A stretch of 64,000 nt of DNA from Desulfamplus sp964425195 (GTDB lineage Bacteria > Desulfobacterota > Desulfobacteria > Desulfobacterales > Desulfobacteraceae), in contig CAYRLG010000003.1 of the NCBI GenBank assembly GCA_964425195.1, positions 1 to 64,000 of the forward strand, given 5' to 3'. Every line of letters starts with the position of its first letter. The first letter of the stretch is position 1. The translations under genes and the position numbers were made by a program. The notes beneath the pieces are model-generated. The model saw nothing but the letters and a program-made list of their open reading frames with translations. It made no database searches and was not told where the DNA came from. Positions 34,862-43,096 of this stretch are shown here, piece by piece.

Positions 34862-36934
34862 TTACTCTGCTATCGCAAGTTTTCTGCCTGACGACTTTGA
34901 AGGAGCTGCTTTATCTTCAAAGCCTCCTACCTTTTTATCACTCCCGCCAGATTTTGCCATCTGTTTAAGATGTTTAAGCTCTTTTTGATCAAGAATTTCT
35001 GAGACATCTAAAAGCACAATCATTCTTTTTCCATCGTTGATCTTGCAGATGCCCTGCATCAGACGGCTTGTTGAATCTTCAGTAACAATAGAAGGTGTCT
35101 CTTCAATATCCTGCTTGGAAAGACGCAATACCTCATTTACCTGATCAACCCTTAAACCAGTCTTTGTACCGCCTATATCAACAATAATTATGCGTGTTCT
35201 GTCATCAGCTTCTCTCTCTTCAAGATCAAACAGACGTCTGACATTTATCACTGGAATTACATTTCCTCTAAGGTTTGTCATGCCGTCAATAAAATGGGGT
35301 GCCCTTGGAATATGGGTAATTTCAGATATTCGGTTGATCTCTTGAACCTGCATTATCCTTATTCCATACTCTTCGTTGTTTATCGAGAAAGTTACCATCT
35401 GCTCTTCATCAATGCTCTGCTGTGCAATAGATTTTCCTTCGCTCTTGCCTGTTTTCAGCTCATTTGCTGAACCAGATTTCATATCAGAGAGCATATCCAT
35501 TGTCTCTTCAGAAACAACGGCAGACTCGTCCATAATCATTATAAGACGATCTCCAGAATCGAGCTTTGCAACGCTTCTTATCTCTTTTTTGCGTGATGCT
35601 GCCATTGCAGGGGTTTTGTCAATCACAGACCTTGGAATTCTTAAGACCTCATCTACCCAATCAACAAGAAAACCTATTGTCATAGATTGGCACTCAACAA
35701 CCATAGTTCTTTGGTCTTCACGAATATGGGCTGCCATTCTATTTTTTAATTCTTGAATCGTGCTTGCAACAACGTTTGACAGAGCATTAAATTGATCTAT
35801 AACTTGGGACAGATCGGCACTATAAAGGGCTTCATCTTTAGCACCTCCAATCTTAGCAGCTGAAATCTTGTTAAGAGAGACTCCTGATTCAACAATCTTT
35901 TTTCCTAAACTGTAAAATTCAGCACGTTCTCTTTTTAACCTTTTTGCAACTATTTCAAGCTCTACGCTTGAAGTGTTATAGCTCTCTAACCATCTGCCGA
36001 ATGATGTTTTCTTAGAATCAAAAGTTCCAGAAAATTTTTTGCCAGACTCAAGAGAGTTCAAAATATCTGATGCCCATCTTTTTTCGCTCTCAACTGCCTG
36101 ATCAAGCATTGATTGACGCTCAGAAATAAGAGTCGGAAGCCCTAAAAGCCTTCTCATGTCAAGTATCGGCAGAAGGTGGTTTCTTATTGTAAAAAGCCCA
36201 AGCACATAGTCAGGCACATTAGGAACCGCACTTATATGGCTGACTTTAAGAATTTCACTCACCTTTGCTATGTCAAAAGCATACTCATCATCAGCCACGC
36301 GGAAAGAGACAAGCTGCTCCTCTTCTGACACTGAATCTGATTTTGATTTATCTGAATCTGATTTAACTGAACCAGCAGCAGCCTGTTTTGATGATATCCT
36401 GCTCAAATCTACTGCAATCAGCTCATTTAAGTTGAGCATCATTATAAGACGCTCGCCCTTGTTCATCTTTACAACGCCTGTCAGAAACTCCCTGTCAACC
36501 CCTTTGCACACTGCTGGAGGAGGCTCGATTGCTGTCTCTCTTATTCTCAAGACTTCTCGAACATTATCCACAAGCAGGCTTGTCTGAACCCCGCTGCTCT
36601 CAACCACAAGAAGCCTTGTCTGGTCTGTAACATCCTGCGGCTTCATAGAAAAGCGGAGACGGGTATCAATGACAGGAAGAACGCTTCCTCTTAAATTGCA
36701 TATACCGGAAACAAATGCAGGGCTTCTTGGAATAGGAGTGATATTCGGCAGACGGACAATCTCTTTTACATTGTTTATGTCAACTGCAAACTCCTCTCCT
36801 GAAAGCTGAAACACAACGCACTGCCCCTCGTCTGAAGATATCTGGCTGTTGTTTGATGAAGCTGACATCTGTGCGTTTGATGCTGTATCTGCATTTAAAG
36901 GGTTCTGTTCCCGGACTGTATCAATGCCAGCCAT
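34862..36934 (-). CDS. triple CheW protein with a CZB-like insert
   Basis: This 690-residue coupling protein has CheW domain 1 (about 37-180), CheW domain 2 in two pieces (about 205-268 and 408-475) and CheW domain 3 (about 510-650). The insert in domain 2 (269-407) contains SFGRWLESY (311-319) and long helices, which recalls the chemoreceptor zinc-binding (CZB) domain. Compared with the CZB pattern HxxW...CxFGxW...HxxxH, the expected His and Cys positions read E284 and T310, so zinc binding is unlikely. Multi-CheW proteins can bridge several receptors and kinases in an array. The start codon is 2 nt after the receptor stop, with its GGGAGG inside the last receptor codons. Confidence 0.88.
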   Translation of the reverse strand: MAGIDTVREQNPLNADTASNAQMSASSNNSQISSDEGQCVVFQLSGEEFAVDINNVKEIVRLPNITPIPRSPAFVSGICNLRGSVLPVIDTRLRFSMKPQDVTDQTRLLVVESSGVQTSLLVDNVREVLRIRETAIEPPPAVCKGVDREFLTGVVKMNKGERLIMMLNLNELIAVDLSRISSKQAAAGSVKSDSDKSKSDSVSEEEQLVSFRVADDEYAFDIAKVSEILKVSHISAVPNVPDYVLGLFTIRNHLLPILDMRRLLGLPTLISERQSMLDQAVESEKRWASDILNSLESGKKFSGTFDSKKTSFGRWLESYNTSSVELEIVAKRLKRERAEFYSLGKKIVESGVSLNKISAAKIGGAKDEALYSADLSQVIDQFNALSNVVASTIQELKNRMAAHIREDQRTMVVECQSMTIGFLVDWVDEVLRIPRSVIDKTPAMAASRKKEIRSVAKLDSGDRLIMIMDESAVVSEETMDMLSDMKSGSANELKTGKSEGKSIAQQSIDEEQMVTFSINNEEYGIRIMQVQEINRISEITHIPRAPHFIDGMTNLRGNVIPVINVRRLFDLEEREADDRTRIIIVDIGGTKTGLRVDQVNEVLRLSKQDIEETPSIVTEDSTSRLMQGICKINDGKRMIVLLDVSEILDQKELKHLKQMAKSGGSDKKVGGFEDKAAPSKSSGRKLAIAE

Positions 36935-36936
36935 AA

Positions 36937-38883
36937 TCAGCCTCCCATGTTCTGCATTTCATCAGCCTGACTCGCTATATCCTCAATTGCCTCCATAATC
37001 TGCTCCATGCCTTTGCTGCCCTCTTGTGCAGCTTTAGAAGCCTCTTGTGCAACTTTTGATGCCTCTTCTGCACCGTTTGCAATATTTTCAACAGCCTTGT
37101 TTGCCTGCTCAATAGCAGCAAGAGATTCAGCAGCACCCTGGCTTATCTCTGCAATTGCCTTTCTCACTTCATCCATCTCAACTTCAATAACGACAAGGCT
37201 CTCTGTTGTCTTTTTTGAATTTTCCAACTCTCTGACAGCTATATTTGCTGCCTGCTCAAGGTCTCTTGATACAGCATTAATCTGAACCTGCATATTACGA
37301 ACCATATCTTGAATCTTTTCTGCATTTTCAGATGAATCATTTGCAAGGGTTCTTATATCACCGGCAACAACAGAAAAACCTCTTCCAAATTCGCCAGCCC
37401 TTGCTGCTTCAATAGAGCCATTTACAGCAAGCATGTTGGTCTGCAGGGCAACATTTACAATTTTTTCAACGATTTTATTTATTCTGATTGTGCATTCATC
37501 CATCTTTTTTACATTGCCGACAGATACTTTTGAAGATTCTGCCCCTTTGCCTATATTGGCAATAAGCGTATCAACATTTGTTTTGTTTTTTATGACAAGC
37601 TCTTTTATATCATCAATTCTCTTTTCTGAATCATCAGACTGTTTAGCCATAGCTTGTGATGCTTTTTCTAAACGCTCGCCAAGCTCTTTGTTTGCATCAG
37701 CAGCCTTTGCCTGATTTTGAGAACCTTTTGAAATCTGCTCGATTGCTGTCATAATCTGAGCCGCAGAGTTTCTTGCCTCTTCAATGCTTGCTGACAGCTC
37801 TTCTGCTGCAGCAGCTACCTCTTCTGCCGATTTCTGGCTGTCAGTTGAGTGCTTTAATGAATCTGTAAGCTCTGCAAGGTCTTCAGAGGCATTCTGCATT
37901 TCAGAAAAAGCCTTGTTCTGCTCTTCAACTCCTTTTGTTGCCTCTTCTGCCGCACTTGACTGCTCTTCTGCATTGCTTGCAATATCTTCAGCACCGCTTA
38001 AAAAATTTTGTGCTCCTGTTTTTGTATCTGCTGCATTTTTTGCAATATCTTTGCAGGCATCGACAAGCTCTCTTACATCACCATCTATTTTACCAAGGTC
38101 TGATGTTATGAGCTTTGCCTTTTCAACCTCTTCAAGAGAGTCTTTTGTAGAGATTTCAATATCTCCTACAACCTGCTGAACCTGAGATTGAATCTCATCT
38201 ACAACGTTGCGGATATCACGGGCGCTCTTTTCAGAAATTTCAGCAAGATTTCTTACCTCATCAGCAACAACTGCAAAGCCTCTGCCATGCTCGCCGGCTC
38301 TTGCTGCCTCTATTGCAGCATTTAAGGCAAGAAGATTTGTCTGGTCTGCAATCCTTACAACTGCCCCGACAATCTCTCCTATCTGATCAGAGCTTTTTTC
38401 AAGCTCTTTTATAAGATTTGTCGAATTTTTATTTGCCTCAGCACTATCCATAACGCCTTTAATCAAGGCATCAATATCACCGGTAGTTGAACGGATAAGC
38501 TGCATCAGATTTTCTCCTTTTGTAAGAGAATCCTTTGCCCTCCCATCTGCAATCTCTGCACCTTTTAATATCTGGTTGATTGCAGCACGGGACTCTTCTG
38601 CTCCTGCTGACGACTCTTCAGCAGCTGATGATATCTGCTCCATGTTCTTTGCAAGCTGCTCTGAGGCTGCGGCAGCTTCAGCCAATGATGATGTCATCTG
38701 TTCAACTGCTGTTGCAAGACGCTCTGCAATTGCCTGCTGTCTTGCAAGAGTTCTTGCCTTTGCCTTATCTTGAGCCACCCTTTTGGCATGTTCTCTTTTT
38801 ACAGTCATGTCCTCTTCTGCGGCGGCTGTTTTTGTTGTGATTCCTGTTCTCATGCTTTGCGGTTTTGCAAGAGTTTTTGCCAT
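36937..38883 (-). CDS. soluble chemoreceptor with two signalling tips
   Basis: This 648-residue protein is almost wholly heptad-type helix, rich in Ala, Glu, Ser and Lys, with no membrane segment and no recognisable sensor domain. Two receptor tips are present: QTNLLALNAAIEAARAGE (181-198) and QTNMLAVNGSIEAARAGE (481-498), exactly 300 residues apart. Both are followed by GRGF.VVA...R.LA. Each tip should bind CheA and CheW. Glu/Gln-rich stretches suit methylation by the CheR and CheB in this operon. FrzCD of Myxococcus is a sensorless cytosolic precedent, but with one tip. Input may come by protein contact. AGGAGA precedes the ATG. Confidence 0.92.
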   Translation of the reverse strand: MAKTLAKPQSMRTGITTKTAAAEEDMTVKREHAKRVAQDKAKARTLARQQAIAERLATAVEQMTSSLAEAAAASEQLAKNMEQISSAAEESSAGAEESRAAINQILKGAEIADGRAKDSLTKGENLMQLIRSTTGDIDALIKGVMDSAEANKNSTNLIKELEKSSDQIGEIVGAVVRIADQTNLLALNAAIEAARAGEHGRGFAVVADEVRNLAEISEKSARDIRNVVDEIQSQVQQVVGDIEISTKDSLEEVEKAKLITSDLGKIDGDVRELVDACKDIAKNAADTKTGAQNFLSGAEDIASNAEEQSSAAEEATKGVEEQNKAFSEMQNASEDLAELTDSLKHSTDSQKSAEEVAAAAEELSASIEEARNSAAQIMTAIEQISKGSQNQAKAADANKELGERLEKASQAMAKQSDDSEKRIDDIKELVIKNKTNVDTLIANIGKGAESSKVSVGNVKKMDECTIRINKIVEKIVNVALQTNMLAVNGSIEAARAGEFGRGFSVVAGDIRTLANDSSENAEKIQDMVRNMQVQINAVSRDLEQAANIAVRELENSKKTTESLVVIEVEMDEVRKAIAEISQGAAESLAAIEQANKAVENIANGAEEASKVAQEASKAAQEGSKGMEQIMEAIEDIASQADEMQNMGG

Positions 38884-39013
38884 GTTGTTCTCCTAAAATA
38901 AAGTTTATAATTATTTTACTAAATACTTCGTTTTATAATTATTGCATCAACTTTAAGCAATAAGCTTAATCTGTATTGTTTAACCTGCTCTTTTAATAAA
39001 AAAACTTCTGTTT

Positions 39014-39286
39014 TTATGCTGCTATTGCTTCTGATTGTACTCCTATAAAAGCAAACATATCTCCTGCATATATATCAATGTCGTTGACATGCTGCTCAAA
39101 AGGCTTTGGAATAGGGATAGTCTCACCTTGTTCTTGCAAACCTCCTATGTGAAAAAAGATGGCTTCTCTCATTTTATCTATTGTATCTTCAATCGTTTTA
39201 CCCGCAGCCGCACATCCTTCTAAATCTGGACTGTAAGAACTATAATTATCAGCTCCTTTCTCAATGATTATCAGGTAGTGTTCCAT
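39014..39286 (-). CDS. hicB: HicB antitoxin
   Basis: This 90-residue protein has the partial RNase H-like fold of HicB: SYSPDLEGCAAAGKTIEDTIDKM, then EAIFFHIGGLQEQGETIP. Its C-terminal part is short, and no helix-turn-helix or ribbon-helix DNA-binding domain is obvious. GGAGAA precedes the ATG. It follows hicA by 10 nt. HicB neutralises HicA and often represses the operon. Confidence 0.9.
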   Translation of the reverse strand: MEHYLIIIEKGADNYSSYSPDLEGCAAAGKTIEDTIDKMREAIFFHIGGLQEQGETIPIPKPFEQHVNDIDIYAGDMFAFIGVQSEAIAA

Positions 39287-39296
39287 AAATTCTCCT

Positions 39297-39482
39297 TTAT
39301 ACCAACCCTGCTTGTTTTTTAATCGATTTCAATGTCTTAGGATGAAGCTCATCATCATTATCGCCAGCAACAGTAACCAGCCCCTTTTTTACATGATGTT
39401 TAAATTGATGATGACTGCCTTTTATTCTGGCAAGATACCACCCATCATCTTGTATAATTTTTAATAGTTCCTTTACTTTCAT
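39297..39482 (-). CDS. hicA: HicA mRNA interferase toxin
   Basis: This 61-residue double-stranded-RNA-binding-fold toxin has the catalytic histidine in the motif GSHHQFKHH and the typical DDGWYLARIKGSH and ELHPKTLKSIKKQAG segments. HicA cleaves mRNA. The order hicA then hicB is the classical one. The pair lies between the Hsp70-like gene and the chemoreceptor gene, in the same orientation. Confidence 0.92.
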   Translation of the reverse strand: MKVKELLKIIQDDGWYLARIKGSHHQFKHHVKKGLVTVAGDNDDELHPKTLKSIKKQAGLV

Positions 39483-39513
39483 ATTAAATCATCTGTTTTT
39501 TTTCTATTTATAC

Positions 39514-41073
39514 TTAACTTCTGTTAGTAATGGTAATTGCCTTCTCTTCTCCCGTATCAATATCAAGTGCCGTAACTTCAAGAATGCCGTTGCCGTCAAT
39601 AGTGAAAGTAACCTCAATATTGGACTCATATTTTTTCTTTGACGAATCAATTGACAGCTCAAACCAACCCAGTGAAACTATCTGATCTGATTCTGTTTCA
39701 GCCATGCCCATACGCTGCATAACATTAATCACAACTTTTTCCTGGTTATCCATTGTGTTTGTAACAATATGAGAAACATCAATAGGGTATGAACTCCCTT
39801 TTGGAATAATATTGATAAAATTTCCCTCATCATCTTCGATTCCAAGATCATGAGGCGTGATATCATGAAACTCTATATCTTTTATGCTTCCTTCCAAAAT
39901 TCCTGCAAGAAGCCCTGCTCCTCTTGCAACTGCCTCATCTGGATTAATATTTCTTTTTAACTCTTTTTCAATTATTGCTCTGTTCTCAATTGATGTCTTA
40001 TTCTCGTTTAATAAATTGTTCTCTGCTGATGCGTTGCTCTGATTTAATGAACTGTCTAAACAGACCATATCTTTCACAAGTGATTCTAAAACAGGCAGCC
40101 TTGTGCTTCCTCCCACAAGTATTACAGAGTCAATCCAGCTGTAATCAATCTTTGCATTTTCAAAAGTCCGCCTGATATGCTCTGAAATCTCTTCCAAAAC
40201 AGATGATATTAAATGCTCAAACTCATCTCTTGCCAGCGTAACATTCAGATGAATCGGACCTTTAGGCGTTACTGTGATGTAGGGGATTAAAATCTGTGTC
40301 TCATTAGCTGATGATAGGTCTATCTTTGCCTTTTCCGCATTAATCAGAAGCTGCTGAAGTGCGATTTTATCATTTTCAAGCTCAATGCCGTGCATCTGTT
40401 TGAACTCTTCTACAATTTTATTAACAAGCAGCCTGTCAAAGTTTGAGCCGCCTATTTTAGTTGAGCCGCCAACCCCTTTTACTCTGAAAATCTTATTTTC
40501 ATAAGAGATAAGGGTGATATCAAGAGTTCCGCCTCCCAAATCAACCACAAGAAGACGGGTATCTTTATGGTTGGCAAATCCATAAACCAATGCTGCTGCT
40601 ATTGGCTCATTCAAAAGTTTAAGAACATCAAGTCCTGCTTTTTGTGCTGCAAGAAGAGTGTCTTCTCTCTGGCGATCATTAAAATATGCTGGAACTGTGA
40701 TTACAGCCTTTGTTACAGGATACCCAAGGTAATTTTCAGCACTTTTTTTAAGATAGGCAAGAATCATGCTCGATACGTCAACAGGCGTATAGATTTTGTT
40801 TAAAATATTGTATTTTCTATCTGTTCCCATTGAGAGCTTGACAAGAGAGACAGTCTGATCAGAGTTGATAACAGCCTGATTCTTTGCCATCTGCCCGACT
40901 ATAATATCTCCACTCTCTTTAAAATGAACCACAGAGGGAGTCATACGCTCTCCTCTCTCATTTGGAATAATCCGCGGGCTTCCGTTTTTGATATATGAGA
41001 CCAAAGAGTTGCTTGTTCCAAGGTCAATGCCGATTACTGTAGAATTTTTTTCTGTTATTTTATCTGTTTTCAT
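39514..41073 (-). CDS. Hsp70-family protein lacking the C-terminal lid
   Basis: This 519-residue protein has a full Hsp70 ATPase domain: GIDLGTSNSLV (15-25), KAVITVPAYFNDRQRE, LLNEPIAAALVYGF, LLVVDLGGGTLDITL and LVGGSTRLP. A substrate-binding beta domain (about 405-519) ends at ILEVTALDIDTGEEKAITI. DnaK has about 120 more residues, which form the helical lid and tail, and these are missing. A Ser/Asn-rich insert lies before the end of the ATPase domain. No DnaJ or GrpE gene is near. Lid-less Hsp70s resemble HscC or specialised paralogues. The link to the chemosensory genes is inferred from operon position. Confidence 0.88.
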   Translation of the reverse strand: MKTDKITEKNSTVIGIDLGTSNSLVSYIKNGSPRIIPNERGERMTPSVVHFKESGDIIVGQMAKNQAVINSDQTVSLVKLSMGTDRKYNILNKIYTPVDVSSMILAYLKKSAENYLGYPVTKAVITVPAYFNDRQREDTLLAAQKAGLDVLKLLNEPIAAALVYGFANHKDTRLLVVDLGGGTLDITLISYENKIFRVKGVGGSTKIGGSNFDRLLVNKIVEEFKQMHGIELENDKIALQQLLINAEKAKIDLSSANETQILIPYITVTPKGPIHLNVTLARDEFEHLISSVLEEISEHIRRTFENAKIDYSWIDSVILVGGSTRLPVLESLVKDMVCLDSSLNQSNASAENNLLNENKTSIENRAIIEKELKRNINPDEAVARGAGLLAGILEGSIKDIEFHDITPHDLGIEDDEGNFINIIPKGSSYPIDVSHIVTNTMDNQEKVVINVMQRMGMAETESDQIVSLGWFELSIDSSKKKYESNIEVTFTIDGNGILEVTALDIDTGEEKAITITNRS

Positions 41074-41130
41074 CTTAAAATTCTCATTTGAGTAAAATAC
41101 AATTATAGAAATTTATATATTTTAGATAAT

Positions 41131-41580
41131 CTATTTTTTTAAAGATAGTAATATATCAATATTTTGCCGCGCAATCTCATTATCAGGCTCTTTTTCAAGC
41201 ACCTGCTCAAGTATATCTAAAGCCTTTTTATTATCTCCTATCTGGGAAAGTGCTACAGCAAGATTAAGTTTAGCCTTTATATTGTTAGGTTCAAAAGTAA
41301 GCAGGGTTTCAAAAAACGCAGATGCACAACAATATCTCTCTTGCTTCAGTTCATTAACACCTCTTTTAAAGAGGTAGAGACTAATCTCTTCTAACCTACT
41401 CAATTTTTCCTCTAAAATGGCAATTTTTCCACTTAAATAGGAATTTTCCTCTGAAATGGGACTACATGGAGAGACCAGAATGTTTTTCTGATTAAGCAAA
41501 TCTTCAAGGGTAGTTCTTTTTAGAGATTGATGATTATCTGTTTTTACGCTCATATTAATTCTTCCGCTCTTTTTCTCCAT
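41131..41580 (-). CDS. small TPR protein
   Basis: This 149-residue protein has an N-terminal low-complexity part, a helix (about 47-68) and two to three TPR units at the C-terminus (ASAFFETLLTFEPNNIKAKL, LAVALSQIGDNKKALDIL, LEKEPDNEIARQNI). It probably mediates protein contacts. An ATG at codon 10 with GGAAG upstream is an alternative start. It lies between the ParA-type and Hsp70 genes. Confidence 0.75.
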   Translation of the reverse strand: MEKKSGRINMSVKTDNHQSLKRTTLEDLLNQKNILVSPCSPISEENSYLSGKIAILEEKLSRLEEISLYLFKRGVNELKQERYCCASAFFETLLTFEPNNIKAKLNLAVALSQIGDNKKALDILEQVLEKEPDNEIARQNIDILLSLKK

Positions 41581-41643
41581 TAATCTCTATATATTCTATG
41601 TTATGGTTTTAAACATTTTATCTTGACTAACCATCTGAAATGT

Positions 41644-42426
41644 TTAGTCTATATTTTCAATAAATAGAGCTAATGATTGATAATCTTCTGCACCAATACT
41701 TTCTGGAGCATATTCAAATATTGAGCTGCCATGACCCGGAGCCTCTGCTAAAGCAACATTTTGGCGAATCGGAGGGGTTAGTCTATCTGCTCCAAAAGTT
41801 TTAATAATATCTGAAGCTATCTCTTTTGTGATACGGGTATTTTTATTGTAAAAGGTAGGAATAATGCCACACAGCTTTAGCTCTGGATTCCATGTTGCAT
41901 TTATCTGATAGATAAGACGCGTCATCTCTGCAAGACCTTCCATTGCTAAAAAGTGCATTGGCATGGGAATATATGCCTCCTTTGCTGCAACAAGTGCTGA
42001 TATAGATAAAATTCCTACTGAAGGAGGTGGATCTATAATCACATAGTCAAATTCTAAAGCATTAGTGTGGAGTATCTCTGCAAGATAGAGTTCATCGCCT
42101 GAAAATTTTGGAGCACTTATTTCAACAACTGATAGATTACGCGATGATGGTATTATATATAATGAACTATTTACTGTTTGAGAGGATAGAAGAACTTGTT
42201 GCACAACATCTTTAAAAGATGCCTTCTTATTTAGAAGATGGTAGATATTTGGACGATCAGGATCAGGATTTATATTTAAAGAGAGTGTTGCATGTGCCTG
42301 AGGATCAAGATCAATTAAGAGTACTTTTTTACCTTTCATGGCAAACAGACAGGAGATATTTACTGCTGTTGTAGTCTTGCCGCACCCCCCTTTTCTGTTA
42401 GCAAATACAATATACCGATTCATCAT
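41644..42426 (-). CDS. ParA/Soj-family ATPase
   Basis: ATG at 42426 is chosen because GGAGAG lies 8 nt upstream; an in-frame TTG at 42441 overlaps the preceding gene. The product is about 260 residues with the deviant Walker A motif KGGCGKTT, LLIDLDPQAHAT and YVIIDPPPSVG. ParA ATPases position plasmids, chromosomes or protein arrays by dynamic binding to DNA. No ParB gene or parS site is visible. In some bacteria ParA-like proteins such as ParC and PpfA place chemosensory arrays, so the same role is plausible here, where cheA and the receptor lie in the same gene run. Confidence 0.88.
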   Translation of the reverse strand: MMNRYIVFANRKGGCGKTTTAVNISCLFAMKGKKVLLIDLDPQAHATLSLNINPDPDRPNIYHLLNKKASFKDVVQQVLLSSQTVNSSLYIIPSSRNLSVVEISAPKFSGDELYLAEILHTNALEFDYVIIDPPPSVGILSISALVAAKEAYIPMPMHFLAMEGLAEMTRLIYQINATWNPELKLCGIIPTFYNKNTRITKEIASDIIKTFGADRLTPPIRQNVALAEAPGHGSSIFEYAPESIGAEDYQSLALFIENID

Positions 42427-42430
42427 ATCT

Positions 42431-42907
42431 TTACTCTCCAACTCGCTTATGCTTCCCTACATTTAACAGATCGTTGTGAAGCATAAGCATCTCTCTTTGC
42501 TTAATGATACGGATAAAGTTCTGAAGGATACTTATTACATATTTTCTCTCTTTTTTCCAACATACTATATATCTTGGTCGTAATTCAAGAGCAGTTGAAA
42601 CCATCGCTGGATCTTCATTATATATTATTAACAGAAGATAGATATCTCTTAAAAAAGCTTTATTATCTATAATAATTTCAAGTTCCTTGCTATCTTCAAT
42701 AACAAAAACAGCTCCCACAATATCATATACCCCTTCTTCAAGCCGTTGAATAAGATGCTCTATTATATGAAAACATTCAACTGTTGCCTCATATTGATGT
42801 TCAATAATATCTGATAAAGAGAGTTGCATCATCTCGCTACAGACTTTACTATTAACTTTATACCTATTTTTTTCAAGCCCTGCATTTTTCTCGTAGTATA
42901 TAAGCAT
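42431..42907 (-). CDS. uncharacterised protein upstream of ParA-type ATPase
   Basis: This 158-residue protein is not recognised. Its alternating strand and helix pattern (YDIVGAVFVIED, DIYLLLIIYNEDPAMV, ALELRPRYIVCWKKE, ISILQNFIRIIKQ) recalls a receiver-like fold without a phosphoacceptor. No signal peptide or membrane helix is seen. It is the first gene of the 21-kb run, with its stop 4 nt before the ParA ATG, so the two are coupled. The 189-nt gap upstream should hold the promoter of the run. I see no clear sigma-54 site there. Confidence 0.65.
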   Translation of the reverse strand: MLIYYEKNAGLEKNRYKVNSKVCSEMMQLSLSDIIEHQYEATVECFHIIEHLIQRLEEGVYDIVGAVFVIEDSKELEIIIDNKAFLRDIYLLLIIYNEDPAMVSTALELRPRYIVCWKKERKYVISILQNFIRIIKQREMLMLHNDLLNVGKHKRVGE

Positions 42908-43096
42908 TATTCAATCCATATAAAAATATGACCTTATAACTATTTATAATTTTAAGCCATTTAGTTTTAATTCATGATAAATATATCTAAATGAGGACGA
43001 TATTAATAGAAACAGAAAACGACAAGAATCATAATAGATAAAACTGCATAATTCATACCAAAGATAGTATGTACAAAGAGATTTAAAGATATGGTA

